NCBI RefSeq assembly: GCF_022343555.1
Contig: NZ_JAKQZH010000001.1
Location: 1,302,001 to 1,366,000, forward strand
DNA from: Marinobacter sp. C7
GTDB lineage: Bacteria > Pseudomonadota > Gammaproteobacteria > Pseudomonadales > Oleiphilaceae
Direction of reading: 5' to 3'
DNA length: 64,000 nucleotides
The notes beneath the pieces are model-generated. The model was not told the DNA's origin. It saw only the letters and a program-made list of their open reading frames with translations, and ran no database searches. The position numbers and the translations under genes were made by a program. Below are positions 1 through 9,406 of the stretch, piece after piece. How positions within the stretch are numbered: the first letter of the stretch is position 1; each line of letters opens with the position of its first letter.

Positions 1-283
1 GTAGCTGCTGAACCGCCTGGGCGTGATCGCCGGGTTTGTGCAGCAGCGTGCCGTCCGGCAGGCAGGCGACCTGGTCGGAGCCGATGATCCAGTGGTCGGG
101 ATGTCTGGCTGCCAGTGCCCGGGCCTTGTTCTCGGCGAGTCGCAGGGCAAGGTCCTCCGCGGACTCCCCAGGCAGGGGCGTTTCGTCAATGTCCGGGCTG
201 GCGGTCGTGAAAGGCAGGGTCAGCCGCTTCAGTAAGGCCTTGCGGTAGGGTGACGAGGAGGCCAGTAGCAGGCGTTTGGTCAT
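1..283 (-). CDS. Maf/YceF-like nucleotide pyrophosphatase, N-terminal part
   Basis: Partial gene running off the left edge; about 94 residues are visible. The protein begins [20 protein letters not shown], the nucleotide-binding start of Maf proteins (S-S-S-P-x-R), and continues with [10 protein letters not shown] and the ENKARALA helix and IIGSDQV segment of the same family. Maf/YceF enzymes hydrolyse noncanonical or methylated nucleoside triphosphates (YceF acts on 7-methyl-GTP) to monophosphates in the cytoplasm. In many gammaproteobacteria yceF lies next to yceD-rpmF, in the opposite direction as here, so the YceF subgroup is the likely one. The C-terminal half is outside the window, so the subgroup cannot be confirmed. 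Start is the ATG at 283. Confidence 0.88.
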   Translation of the reverse strand, partial: MTKRLLLASSSPYRKALLKRLTLPFTTASPDIDETPLPGESAEDLALRLAENKARALAARHPDHWIIGSDQVACLPDGTLLHKPGDHAQAVQQL

Positions 284-354
284 TGCCGAGTTCCTTTTGT
301 GGTTAAATACCCGTATTTCCCATGGTAACCCGTCGGGAATTGGCAACGAAGTCT

Positions 355-383
355 TTGACACGCGCGGGCCTCGCCCCTAAAAT
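355..383 (+). promoter_or_regulatory. sigma-70 promoter for yceD-rpmF
   Basis: TTGACA at 355-360 and TAAAAT at 378-383 are separated by exactly 17 bp. This is one of the best consensus promoters in the window. The expected transcription start (about 390-392) falls only one to three bases before the yceD ATG at 393, and no ribosome binding site is visible there. The transcript would therefore be nearly leaderless. The promoter is read from the sequence; the leaderless consequence is inference. Confidence 0.7.
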
Positions 384-392
384 TGCGCGCCT

Positions 393-944
393 ATGTCGAA
401 AGCGTCGAACGCCGAGTTGCCCAAATCCGTTGACCCTTACAAGTTGGCGGAACAGAACAGCGTGCTGGAGGGAGAAATTCCTCTCAGTGCTTTGGCTCGT
501 TTCCGGGAATCGGTTCTGGGTCTTGGTGACGGTGCTGTGTGCTGCGTCAGGCTGTCTTTTTCCAGGGACAGAGAACGTCGTCGTATCGTCTCCGGTGAGC
601 TGGAAGCGCCGGCGACCCTGGAGTGTCAGCGGTGTATGGGGCCAATGGCCACAACACTGACCTCCCGGTTTGTGCTGGGGCTCGTAACCAGCGACGAACA
701 GGCGCAACAACTGCCGAAGGACCTTGAGCCGTTCCTGACCGATGAGTTCAGTGCGGATCTCTGGACCATGGTGGAGGACGAGCTTTTGCTGGTTCTGCCG
801 CCGTTCCCGCTGCACGACCGGAATGAGTGTCCGGCCCGGGATGATCTGGAAGCTCTCGAGCCCGATGGCGCGCCGGCGGAGCCGGAAAAGTCAGGAAAAG
901 AGAATCCGTTCAGTGTGCTGGCGGACCTCAAGACGAAGCATTAA
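393..944 (+). CDS. yceD: YceD, DUF177 protein linked to 23S rRNA/large-subunit biogenesis
   Basis: 183 residues. Members of this family (DUF177/YceD) are found next to rpmF across bacteria and are linked to 23S rRNA accumulation and large-subunit assembly. The family features are visible: an N-terminal VDPYKLAEQ segment, a central LECQRCMGPM motif (the conserved C-x-x-C region at about residues 78-81), and an acidic C-terminus ending NPFSVLADLK, the typical family tail. The ATG at 393 is chosen because the N-terminus then lines up with known homologues. The start is unusual in that it has no Shine-Dalgarno sequence and sits just downstream of a consensus -10 box. It is followed by rpmF after 81 bp, presumably in one operon. 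Confidence 0.93.
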   Translation: MSKASNAELPKSVDPYKLAEQNSVLEGEIPLSALARFRESVLGLGDGAVCCVRLSFSRDRERRRIVSGELEAPATLECQRCMGPMATTLTSRFVLGLVTSDEQAQQLPKDLEPFLTDEFSADLWTMVEDELLLVLPPFPLHDRNECPARDDLEALEPDGAPAEPEKSGKENPFSVLADLKTKH

Positions 945-1025
945 CCGGGCGCAGCCTCCGATCGGGAGTCGGCGCGTTACAATGAACACACGTTATTTTT
1001 ACGTTAACAGGTCAGGAGCATAATC

Positions 1026-1205
1026 ATGGCTGTACAGCAAAACCGTAAGACCCGTTCCAAGCGTGGCATGCGCCGTTCTCACGACGCTCTGAGCACTGCC
1101 GCTCTGTCCACAGACGCAACCACCGGTGAAGTTCATCGTCGTCACCACGTGTCGCCGGATGGCTTTTACCGCGGTAAGCAGGTAATCGAAGCCCGCGACG
1201 AGTAA
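1026..1205 (+). CDS. rpmF: 50S ribosomal protein L32
   Basis: 59 residues, beginning [20 protein letters not shown], the diagnostic basic N-terminus of L32, and ending with the [15 protein letters not shown] segment of proteobacterial L32. L32 sits near the peptide exit tunnel in the large ribosomal subunit. It is the zinc-independent form, since no cysteines are present. A Shine-Dalgarno-like AGGAG lies at about 1013-1018, just before the start. The yceD-rpmF-plsX-fab order is a classic arrangement that couples ribosome and lipid synthesis. Confidence 0.98.
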   Translation: MAVQQNRKTRSKRGMRRSHDALSTAALSTDATTGEVHRRHHVSPDGFYRGKQVIEARDE

Positions 1206-1249
1206 GCTCGTTGCATTCAGTCACCGCCCAAGTGTCAGGTGAAAGTGCC

Positions 1250-2251
1250 GTGAACCCGGTTACCATTGCCATTGACGCTATGAGCGGTGACCGTGGGCCG
1301 GCTGTCGTCGCGTCTGCGGCACTGGAAGCGGTGCGAGAAAACGAAGCCTTGAGCATCATTCTGGTGGGAATCCGGAGTGAGCTCGAGGCTTTTTTGCGTG
1401 AGGGGCATGCCCGCATCCGGGTGGTTGAGGCGGCCGATGTTGTCCGCATGAACGAGCGCCCCTCCCATGCCTTGCGCCACAAGAAGAACTCTTCCATGGC
1501 GGTGGCCCTCGGACTGGTTCGGGATGGCGAGGCCCAGGGGTGTGTCAGTGCCGGTAATACCGGAGCGCTGATGGCGTTCGGCCGTTCTATCATACGAATG
1601 TACCCGGGGATTGAGCGCCCGGCCATTGCCAAACTGATCCCTTCCCTGCGCGGCAAGTGCCATGTTCTGGATCTGGGCGCCAATGTCGACTCCACGGCTG
1701 AAAACCTCTATCAGTACGCCCTCATGGGCTCGCTCATGGCCTCGGCGATATGTAACCAGACCGAACCAAGGGTTGCCCTGCTCAATGTCGGCGAGGAGGA
1801 GATCAAGGGCAACGAGCAGGTTCGCCTTGCATCCCACATGCTGGCCCAGTGCGACACCATCAATTACATCGGCTATGTTGAAGGCAGCGATCTGTTCCGG
1901 GATGTAGCGGATGTCGTGGTCTGTGATGGTTTCGTCGGCAATATTGCGTTGAAAACCGGCGAGGGCGTAGCCGGTCTGTTGATCGAGTTGATGGAGCAGG
2001 CGTTTACCCGCTCCTTGTACGGTCGTTTTGTTGGTCTGCTGGCCCGTCCGATTATCGGCCGGCTCCTGCAGTTGATGGACCCTTCCCGTCACAACGGCGC
2101 CAGCCTGCTGGGCCTTCAGGGCGTGGTCATCAAGAGTCACGGCAATGCCAATGAGAGGGCCATGCTGGCTGCCATCCGCCAGGCGGTCAGGGAAGTGCAA
2201 CTGGAAGTTCCCCGCCGTATCAACGAAAGGCTGGACGATCTCATGCTCTGA
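1250..2251 (+). CDS. plsX: phosphate acyltransferase PlsX
   Basis: 333 residues with a GTG start at 1250 (MNPVTIAIDAMSGDRGP). An upstream in-frame TTG at 1211 would add 13 residues, but the AGGTGA motif at 1237-1242 is well placed for the GTG, and the family normally starts just before the IAIDAMSGD motif. PlsX makes acyl-phosphate from acyl-ACP, the first step toward phosphatidic acid with PlsY, as a peripheral membrane enzyme. Visible family motifs are DAMSGD near residue 9, the AGNTGA segment, and VCDGFVGNIALKTGEG. The length fits the family. The gene lies 44 bp after rpmF and leads into fabD, consistent with co-transcription. Confidence 0.96.
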   Translation: MNPVTIAIDAMSGDRGPAVVASAALEAVRENEALSIILVGIRSELEAFLREGHARIRVVEAADVVRMNERPSHALRHKKNSSMAVALGLVRDGEAQGCVSAGNTGALMAFGRSIIRMYPGIERPAIAKLIPSLRGKCHVLDLGANVDSTAENLYQYALMGSLMASAICNQTEPRVALLNVGEEEIKGNEQVRLASHMLAQCDTINYIGYVEGSDLFRDVADVVVCDGFVGNIALKTGEGVAGLLIELMEQAFTRSLYGRFVGLLARPIIGRLLQLMDPSRHNGASLLGLQGVVIKSHGNANERAMLAAIRQAVREVQLEVPRRINERLDDLML

Positions 2252-2361
2252 GCCTGAGACTAAAGTCTGTCCCTGATCAGCCGTGCATTCGCGGATAATT
2301 GGCCTAACTTGTACTATTGGCTAATCTCCCGAAACCCTTCAATGACGATAAGATTCGCGCT

Positions 2362-3300
2362 ATGAAATCAGCCTTTATTTTTCCCGGACAAGGATCCCAG
2401 TCTGTTGGCATGCTCAGTGACGCTGCCGAAGCCTGGCCCATCATCAACAAGACCTTCGCTGAAGCCTCCAACGTGCTCGGTTACGATCTCTGGCATCTGT
2501 GTCAGAAAGGACCGGCCGAGGAGCTCAACCAGACCATGGTTACCCAGCCCGCGCTACTGACCGCCAGTGTTGCCCTGTGGCGCCAGTGGTTTGTTGCCGG
2601 CGGTCGTGCCCCGAGCTTTGTCGCGGGCCACAGCCTGGGCGAGTACAGCGCCCTGGTCGCTGCCGAGAGCCTGGATTTTGTCGAGGCTGTCAAGCTGGTT
2701 CGCCTTCGCGGCGAGCTGATGCAGCAGGCGGTTCCTGCCGGCGAAGGCAAGATGGCCGCAATTCTCGGCCTGGATGATGCCGACGTGGTCGCCGCCTGCG
2801 AGAGTGCGGCCCAGGGTGATGTGGTCTCTGCCGTCAACTTCAATGCACCCGGGCAGGTCGTGATTGCCGGTTCGGCTGCGGCCGTGGACCGTGCCATTGA
2901 GGTCTGCAAGGAGCAGGGTGCCCGCAAGGCGATGCCCCTGCCGGTCAGCGTTCCCTCCCACTGCGCACTGATGAAAGGTGCCGCAGAAGAGTTGGCCGAG
3001 GCGCTCAATGATGTGCGCTTTAACGATGCTGTCATTCCGGTGGTCCAGAATGTCCACGCGTCGGCTGAGACCGAGGCTGACAAGCTCAAGGCCAACCTGC
3101 TCAAGCAGCTCTATTCACCGGTGTTGTGGACGGATTCCGTGCGCCAGCTGGTGTCTGAGGGCGTTGAAATGGCGGTTGAGTGTGGGACCGGGAAAGTTCT
3201 GGCCGGACTGATCAAACGAATTGACCGTAGCCTCCCGGTATACGGAATCGAGGATCCGGATTCACTGGCGAAGGCTCTCGAAGCTTTCGGCCAATCCTGA
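2362..3300 (+). CDS. fabD: malonyl-CoA:ACP transacylase FabD
   Basis: 312 residues. FabD moves malonyl from CoA to acyl carrier protein to feed fatty-acid elongation. The sequence begins MKSAFIFPGQGSQSVGML, with the oxyanion-hole GQGSQ, and carries the nucleophile elbow GHSLGEYSAL with Ser91. The active-site histidine lies in the VPSHCALM segment (about residue 200). The open frame extends upstream to a TTG at 2317, but the ATG at 2362 matches the family start. The gene is 15 bp before fabG. The 110-bp gap from plsX holds only a short AGACTAAAGTCT hairpin and no clear promoter. Confidence 0.97.
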   Translation: MKSAFIFPGQGSQSVGMLSDAAEAWPIINKTFAEASNVLGYDLWHLCQKGPAEELNQTMVTQPALLTASVALWRQWFVAGGRAPSFVAGHSLGEYSALVAAESLDFVEAVKLVRLRGELMQQAVPAGEGKMAAILGLDDADVVAACESAAQGDVVSAVNFNAPGQVVIAGSAAAVDRAIEVCKEQGARKAMPLPVSVPSHCALMKGAAEELAEALNDVRFNDAVIPVVQNVHASAETEADKLKANLLKQLYSPVLWTDSVRQLVSEGVEMAVECGTGKVLAGLIKRIDRSLPVYGIEDPDSLAKALEAFGQS

Positions 3301-3315
3301 CGAAAGGAGTCTTTC

Positions 3316-4059
3316 ATGTCTTTGGAAGGTAAAGTTGCACTGGTGACCGGTGCAACCCGCGGCATTGGCAAGGCCATTGCCCAGGCGCTCGCCAAGCAGG
3401 GCGCCGAGGTTGTAGGTACCGCCACCAGTGAAGCGGGCGCCGAGTCGATTTCGAAGGCGTTCGCGGATGCCGACCTGAAAGGTTACGGCATCGTCATGGA
3501 TGTATCGGACCCGGAAAGTATAGAGTCGGGCCTCAAGGCGCTGACCGAAAAATCCGGTGCGCCCCAGATTCTGGTCAATAATGCCGGCATCACCCGGGAC
3601 AACCTGCTGATGCGCCTGAAAGAAGACGACTGGACGTCGGTCCTGGAGACCAACCTGTCCAGCGTATACCGCACCAGCAAGGCGGTCCTGCGTGGCATGG
3701 CCAAGGCCAAGTGGGGGCGGATCATCAATATCAGTTCCGTGGTTGCCGGTATGGGTAACCCGGGGCAGGGCAACTACTGTGCCGCCAAGGCCGGTGTTGA
3801 AGGCTTTACCCGCAGTCTGGCCAAGGAAATGTCGAACCGCGGCATTACTGCCAACTGCGTGGCGCCGGGCTTTATCGATACGGATATGACCAAAAAACTG
3901 GACGACAAGCAGCGCGAGGCTATGCTGGAAATCATACCTGCAGGTCGTCTTGGTGAGCCGGAGGAAGTGGCCGCTGTCGTGGCTTTCCTGGCGTCGGATG
4001 CGGCCGGTTACGTGACGGGCGAGACCATTCACGTGAACGGCGGAATGTACATGGGATAA
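3316..4059 (+). CDS. fabG: 3-oxoacyl-ACP reductase FabG
   Basis: 247 residues. This is an NADPH-dependent short-chain dehydrogenase that reduces beta-ketoacyl-ACP in each elongation round. The Rossmann motif TGATRGIGKAIA lies near residues 12-23 and NNAG near residue 90. The catalytic Ser141, Tyr154 and Lys158 are all present (Y-C-A-A-K). The C-terminus ends GETIHVNGGMYMG, as in FabG. The start ATG has a good AAGGAG ribosome site. A small GC-rich hairpin without a T-run follows the stop before the acpP promoter. Confidence 0.97.
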   Translation: MSLEGKVALVTGATRGIGKAIAQALAKQGAEVVGTATSEAGAESISKAFADADLKGYGIVMDVSDPESIESGLKALTEKSGAPQILVNNAGITRDNLLMRLKEDDWTSVLETNLSSVYRTSKAVLRGMAKAKWGRIINISSVVAGMGNPGQGNYCAAKAGVEGFTRSLAKEMSNRGITANCVAPGFIDTDMTKKLDDKQREAMLEIIPAGRLGEPEEVAAVVAFLASDAAGYVTGETIHVNGGMYMG

Positions 4060-4075
4060 GCCCCGAATCCGGGGC
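4060..4075 (+). terminator. short hairpin after fabG, probable partial terminator
   Basis: GCCCC-GAATCC-GGGGC forms a 5-bp stem directly after the fabG stop codon. It is followed by TTCTG rather than a T-run, so it probably attenuates or stabilises the transcript end rather than fully terminating it. Confidence 0.35.
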
Positions 4076-4121
4076 TTCTGCGCAACTCCTTGTCGCGCAA
4101 CATGTTTGACTGAGTCCCTGC

Positions 4122-4150
4122 TTGTTTGCAGGTAGGGTTTAATCTAAACT
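4122..4150 (+). promoter_or_regulatory. candidate acpP promoter
   Basis: TTGTTT (4122-4127) and TAAACT (4145-4150) are spaced by 17 bp, about 45 bp before the acpP ATG. acpP usually has its own strong promoter inside the fab cluster. The hexamers are imperfect, so this is a moderate call. Confidence 0.4.
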
Positions 4151-4194
4151 GGCAGCACTTGAGTTGCTTGGTTGACACACAAAGTGAGGACATT

Positions 4195-4428
4195 ATGAGT
4201 ACAGTTGAAGAGCGCGTGAAGAAGATCGTTTGTGAACAGTTGGGCGTTAAAGAGTCCGAAGTTCAGAACACATCTTCTTTTGTAGAGGATCTTGGCGCTG
4301 ACTCACTGGACACTGTTGAGCTGGTTATGGCCCTGGAAGAGGAATTCGAAACCGAGATTCCTGACGAAGAGGCTGAAAAGCTGGGCACTGTTCAGGACGC
4401 GATCGACTACATCGTCGCGCATACCTGA
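4195..4428 (+). CDS. acpP: acyl carrier protein
   Basis: 77 residues, highly acidic. Contains the 4'-phosphopantetheine attachment motif G-A-D-S-L-D with Ser37. It carries growing acyl chains between the Fab enzymes and delivers them to PlsX, lipid A enzymes and others. The ATG at 4195 is preceded by GTGAGGA as ribosome site. An in-frame upstream ATG-like extension (from 4126) has no family support. A strong terminator follows, so acpP can be transcribed as a short abundant mRNA. Confidence 0.98.
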   Translation: MSTVEERVKKIVCEQLGVKESEVQNTSSFVEDLGADSLDTVELVMALEEEFETEIPDEEAEKLGTVQDAIDYIVAHT

Positions 4429-4453
4429 TACTCAGCGATTAAGTAAGCCAGGC

Positions 4454-4493
4454 AAAAAGCCGTCCTTGTGAAATATCGAGGGACGGCTTTTTT
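4454..4493 (+). terminator. rho-independent terminator after acpP
   Basis: AAAAAGCCGTCC (4454-4465) pairs with GGACGGCTTTTTT (4481-4493) around a 15-nt loop, with the T-run on the + strand. It separates the abundant acpP message from fabF. Confidence 0.88.
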
Positions 4494-4559
4494 ATTGGCT
4501 GAAATTCAGGTTCAGTCGGCGTTCTGTTTTTCCACGAACAAGATCAGGTGTAATGGGAT

Positions 4560-5807
4560 ATGAGTAAACGACGGGTTGTCATTACGGGTATGGGCATGCT
4601 TTCGCCGGTGGGTAATGATGTGCAGGGCTCGTGGGATGCCATCAAGGCCGGGCGCAGCGGTATCGGTATGATCGACCGGTTTGATGCCTCCGGCTACAAC
4701 ACACGTATCGGCGGGGCGGTGAAGGATCTGGATATGAGCCAGTACCTTTCCACCAAGGATGCCCGGAAACTTGATGCCTTTATCCATTACGGCCTGATTG
4801 CGGCCCAGCAGGCGGTTGATGACAGCGGTCTTGAGCAGTTCGACGACCTCGACCGGGAGCGGGTCGGTGTTGCCATCGGCTCCGGTATCGGTGGCCTGGA
4901 GTTTATCGAGAAAAGTGTCATCCAGATGGAGAAAGCGGGGCCCCGGAAGGTTTCTCCGTTCTTTGTGCCGGCCTCGGTCATCAATATGGTGTCCGGGAAC
5001 GCCGCCATCCGTTTCGGTTACCGTGGCCCCAATATTTCGATTGTGACCGCCTGCACCACAGGGACTCACAACATCGGCTATGCGGCCCGGACCATTGCCT
5101 ACGGTGATGCGGACGTGATGCTGGCCGGCGGTTCCGAGATGGCGACAACCCGTACCGGCGTTGCGGCATTCTCCGCGGCCCGGGCCCTCTCGACCCGGAA
5201 TGACGAACCGGAAAAGGCCAGTCGGCCCTGGGACCGGGATCGGGACGGTTTTGTCCTCAGTGACGGCTCCGGTGTGCTGGTCCTTGAAGATCTGGAGCAT
5301 GCAAAGAAGCGCGGTGCCACCATTTATGGTGAAGTCATCGGCTTCGGTATGAGTGACGATGCTCATCACATCACGGCGCCGCCGGAGAGCGGTGAGGGCG
5401 CGGCCCGGTCCATGCGTAATGCCATCCGCGACGCCGGCCTCGATCCGGATGCGGTGGACTATATCAATGCCCATGGCACATCCACGCAGGTGGGCGATGT
5501 GGCTGAGGTCCGGGCTGTCCGGAGCGTTTTCGGTGTCCACGCCGACAAGCTGGCCATGAGCAGTACCAAATCCATGACCGGTCATCTGCTCGGCGCAGCG
5601 GGTGCGGTGGAAGCGATATTCTCGGTACTGGCGCTTCGGGACGGAATCCTTCCGCCGACCATCAACCTGGACCATCCCGACGAGGGCTGCGATCTTGATC
5701 TGGTCCCTCACACCAGCCGCCAGGCGGATCTTCGGATTGCGCTGTCGAATTCCTTCGGGTTCGGTGGTACCAACGGAACTCTGATTTTCCGGCGTTACGA
5801 AGGCTGA
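4560..5807 (+). CDS. fabF: 3-oxoacyl-ACP synthase II (FabF)
   Basis: 415 residues, the usual FabF length. It condenses malonyl-ACP with acyl-ACP and is the elongation condensing enzyme important for cis-vaccenate. The thiolase-fold catalytic triad is visible: Cys165 in [11 protein letters not shown], His305 in NAHGTST and His342 in [10 protein letters not shown]. The start [18 protein letters not shown] is canonical. It is followed within 6 bp by pabC, with mltG and tmk after that, forming a typical gammaproteobacterial string. Confidence 0.97.
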   Translation: MSKRRVVITGMGMLSPVGNDVQGSWDAIKAGRSGIGMIDRFDASGYNTRIGGAVKDLDMSQYLSTKDARKLDAFIHYGLIAAQQAVDDSGLEQFDDLDRERVGVAIGSGIGGLEFIEKSVIQMEKAGPRKVSPFFVPASVINMVSGNAAIRFGYRGPNISIVTACTTGTHNIGYAARTIAYGDADVMLAGGSEMATTRTGVAAFSAARALSTRNDEPEKASRPWDRDRDGFVLSDGSGVLVLEDLEHAKKRGATIYGEVIGFGMSDDAHHITAPPESGEGAARSMRNAIRDAGLDPDAVDYINAHGTSTQVGDVAEVRAVRSVFGVHADKLAMSSTKSMTGHLLGAAGAVEAIFSVLALRDGILPPTINLDHPDEGCDLDLVPHTSRQADLRIALSNSFGFGGTNGTLIFRRYEG

Positions 5808-5813
5808 TCGGCC

Positions 5814-6632
5814 ATGGTGCAGGTGTTCTGGGCGGAAGAAGGCGGCCTGCCTGCCAATGATCGTGGCCTGGCCTACGGAGATGGGTTGTTTGAGACTATT
5901 CTCATGCAGGGTGCGCGCGGGACGCTGGTGGCTCAGCACCTTGAGCGGTTGGTCAGGGATGCGGAAAAGCTGGGTATAGCGGTCACGGATGCCGATATCA
6001 AGCATGTCTACGCCCGGGCGGCAAGTCATTATGGCCGGTCCCGGCCCGGAACCGCCTGGGTTCTGAAGCTGATTGTCACCCGGGGAGCGGGAGGACGTGG
6101 TTACCACCCGGATCCGGATATGTCGCCGAACTTGCTGGTATCGGCGAATGCAGCCCCGCCCGGGGTGTCGTCCGAGGGGGTCCGTGTTGATTACTCCCGC
6201 ATTCCTCTGACCGTCAATCCGGTATTTGCCGGCATCAAGTCACTGAACAGGCTTGAGCAGGTCATGGCAGCCAGAGAGCTTGCCGGGGATGTCTTCGAAG
6301 TCCTGCAGTCAGACAGGGACGGTCATCTGGTGGAAGGAACCCGCACCAATCTGCTGCTGAATACCGGCCAGGGCTGGGTGACGCCCCCCCGGGACTCGCT
6401 TGCTGTCGCTGGCGTCATGAGGCAATGGGTAATGGACCGCCTTCGCTCGCTCGGCGAGACGGTTGTTGAGCGTCCTTTGATACGTCAGGACATCGAGTCG
6501 CCCAACATTCGTGGTTTTTATCTTCTGAACAGCGTTCTGGGAGTGGTCGCGGTTCGCAATCTGGATGGTCGGGATTTGCCTGTCGACAAGGGACTTGCGA
6601 CAATCTGCGATCCTCTCGAAACACTGGAATAA
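5814..6632 (+). CDS. pabC: aminodeoxychorismate lyase PabC
   Basis: 272 residues, fold-type IV PLP enzyme. PabC converts 4-amino-4-deoxychorismate to p-aminobenzoate and pyruvate for folate synthesis. Visible family features are DRGLAYGDGLFETI near residue 19, the PLP-binding Lys142 in GIKSLNRLEQV, and the EGTRTNLLL segment typical of branched-chain aminotransferase/ADC-lyase proteins. Branched-chain or D-amino-acid aminotransferases share the fold, but the fabF-pabC-mltG-tmk context strongly favours PabC. Confidence 0.93.
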   Translation: MVQVFWAEEGGLPANDRGLAYGDGLFETILMQGARGTLVAQHLERLVRDAEKLGIAVTDADIKHVYARAASHYGRSRPGTAWVLKLIVTRGAGGRGYHPDPDMSPNLLVSANAAPPGVSSEGVRVDYSRIPLTVNPVFAGIKSLNRLEQVMAARELAGDVFEVLQSDRDGHLVEGTRTNLLLNTGQGWVTPPRDSLAVAGVMRQWVMDRLRSLGETVVERPLIRQDIESPNIRGFYLLNSVLGVVAVRNLDGRDLPVDKGLATICDPLETLE

Positions 6633-6637
6633 GTCTT

Positions 6638-8337
<1,700 letters not shown>

Positions 8338-8442
8338 ATCAATCCACCCGGAGCGTTGTGTCCTCAAACTGGCCAGTTCGTGCACTTTCTGCCCGGATCT
8401 GCTTTAATTGAGTGATATTCTCAGTTAGAACCGGTTGTCATC

Positions 8443-9222
8443 ATGCTTGACGCTCGCCTGTTAAAGCTGCCCATTGCATCACACCAGCACCGTCATGAGC
8501 ACCATCAGGTGGTTGTCGGGGTACGGGGTGAGGCTGATCTTAGCGTTGATGGCACCGGCTCCCACCTGGATACCTGGAAAGCCTGCCTGGTTCCCACCGA
8601 GGCCCGGCATGATTACTGCGGCGACAACCAGAACCATGTCCTGGTCATCAACCTGGACCCTTACATACCGGTCCTCAATACGCCAGCTCACCGGGACTAT
8701 GAGCGGCTGGCGCCCCTGTTCGAGCGGCCGCGAACCCTGGAGATGGATAACCGGCTTCAGGGGCTTGTGCAGTTTGTGGCCGGGGAGTTCGACCGGGCCC
8801 CGGATAACGATGGCATGAAGCGTCATCTGGCGGCCAGCATTCTCCATTGCATGGCAGAGAGACTGACCGAGTCCCGCACGGTGATTTCCAACCGGAACAC
8901 CATCAGTCCCGACGTCATCCGCCGCTACATCATGGAAAACCTTCACCGCAAGATCCGGGTGGAAGACCTTGCCGGGGTGGCGTGCCTCAGTGTCAGCCGG
9001 TTCCATGAGATGTTCCGGGAGGTCACAGGCATCACCCCCCATCAGTTCCTGCTGCAAACGCGCATTGACCAGGCCGTCCAGCTTCTGGTTTCCACTTCTC
9101 TTTCCGTATCCGAGGTCAGTTACCGGACCGGCTTCTCCTCCCAGAGCGCCCTCACCAACGCGTTGCGCAAACACAAGGGCACAACGCCCTCAAAGCTTCG
9201 GTTTGGCGAAAAAGTTGCCTGA
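8443..9222 (+). CDS. AraC-family regulator next to putA (PruR-like)
   Basis: 259 residues. The N-terminal half is a cupin-type sensing domain with a histidine-rich HQHRHEHH stretch at about residues 14-21. The C-terminal half (about 165-257) is a double helix-turn-helix AraC domain with the family sequence VEDLAGVACLSVSRFHEMFREVTGITPHQFL. In Pseudomonas an AraC-type protein (PruR) activates proline catabolism. The position directly upstream of a putA that has lost its own DNA-binding domain makes the same role likely here. The effector would presumably be proline; this is inference from context, not read from the sequence. Confidence 0.85.
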   Translation: MLDARLLKLPIASHQHRHEHHQVVVGVRGEADLSVDGTGSHLDTWKACLVPTEARHDYCGDNQNHVLVINLDPYIPVLNTPAHRDYERLAPLFERPRTLEMDNRLQGLVQFVAGEFDRAPDNDGMKRHLAASILHCMAERLTESRTVISNRNTISPDVIRRYIMENLHRKIRVEDLAGVACLSVSRFHEMFREVTGITPHQFLLQTRIDQAVQLLVSTSLSVSEVSYRTGFSSQSALTNALRKHKGTTPSKLRFGEKVA

Positions 9223-9254
9223 AGTTTGCACAAAATTGTGGATTCAGGACGTTT

Positions 9255-9281
9255 TTACAAAAGAATCGTAGGATTTTGTAA
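9255..9281. promoter_or_regulatory. inverted repeat upstream of putA, candidate operator
   Basis: TTACAAAA (9255-9262) and TTTTGTAA (9274-9281) form a perfect 8-bp dyad with an 11-bp centre, in the AT-rich gap between the araC-type gene and putA. A second imperfect dyad, CACAAAATTGTG, lies at about 9228-9239. Either could be a regulator site for putA control; no T-run suggests a terminator. Confidence 0.4.
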
Positions 9282-9406
9282 GCCGTAGATCCGTAGTAAT
9301 ACTAACTTATACCCTCAATGAACTGCCGTCAGGACGCAGCGGAATCTTCATAACAAGGATAACCAGTCGGCCGGTTTGACTACCGGTTTCTTTCAGGGGC
9401 GCTCAG

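Noticed and set aside
2256..2267. AGACTAAAGTCT hairpin after plsX as a terminator
   Set aside because: The stem is only five base pairs, with no T-run, and fabD lies in the same cluster.
4172..4177. TTGACA before acpP as a promoter -35
   Set aside because: The matching -10 would fall on the acpP start codon, so it cannot drive acpP; a better pair lies at 4122-4150.
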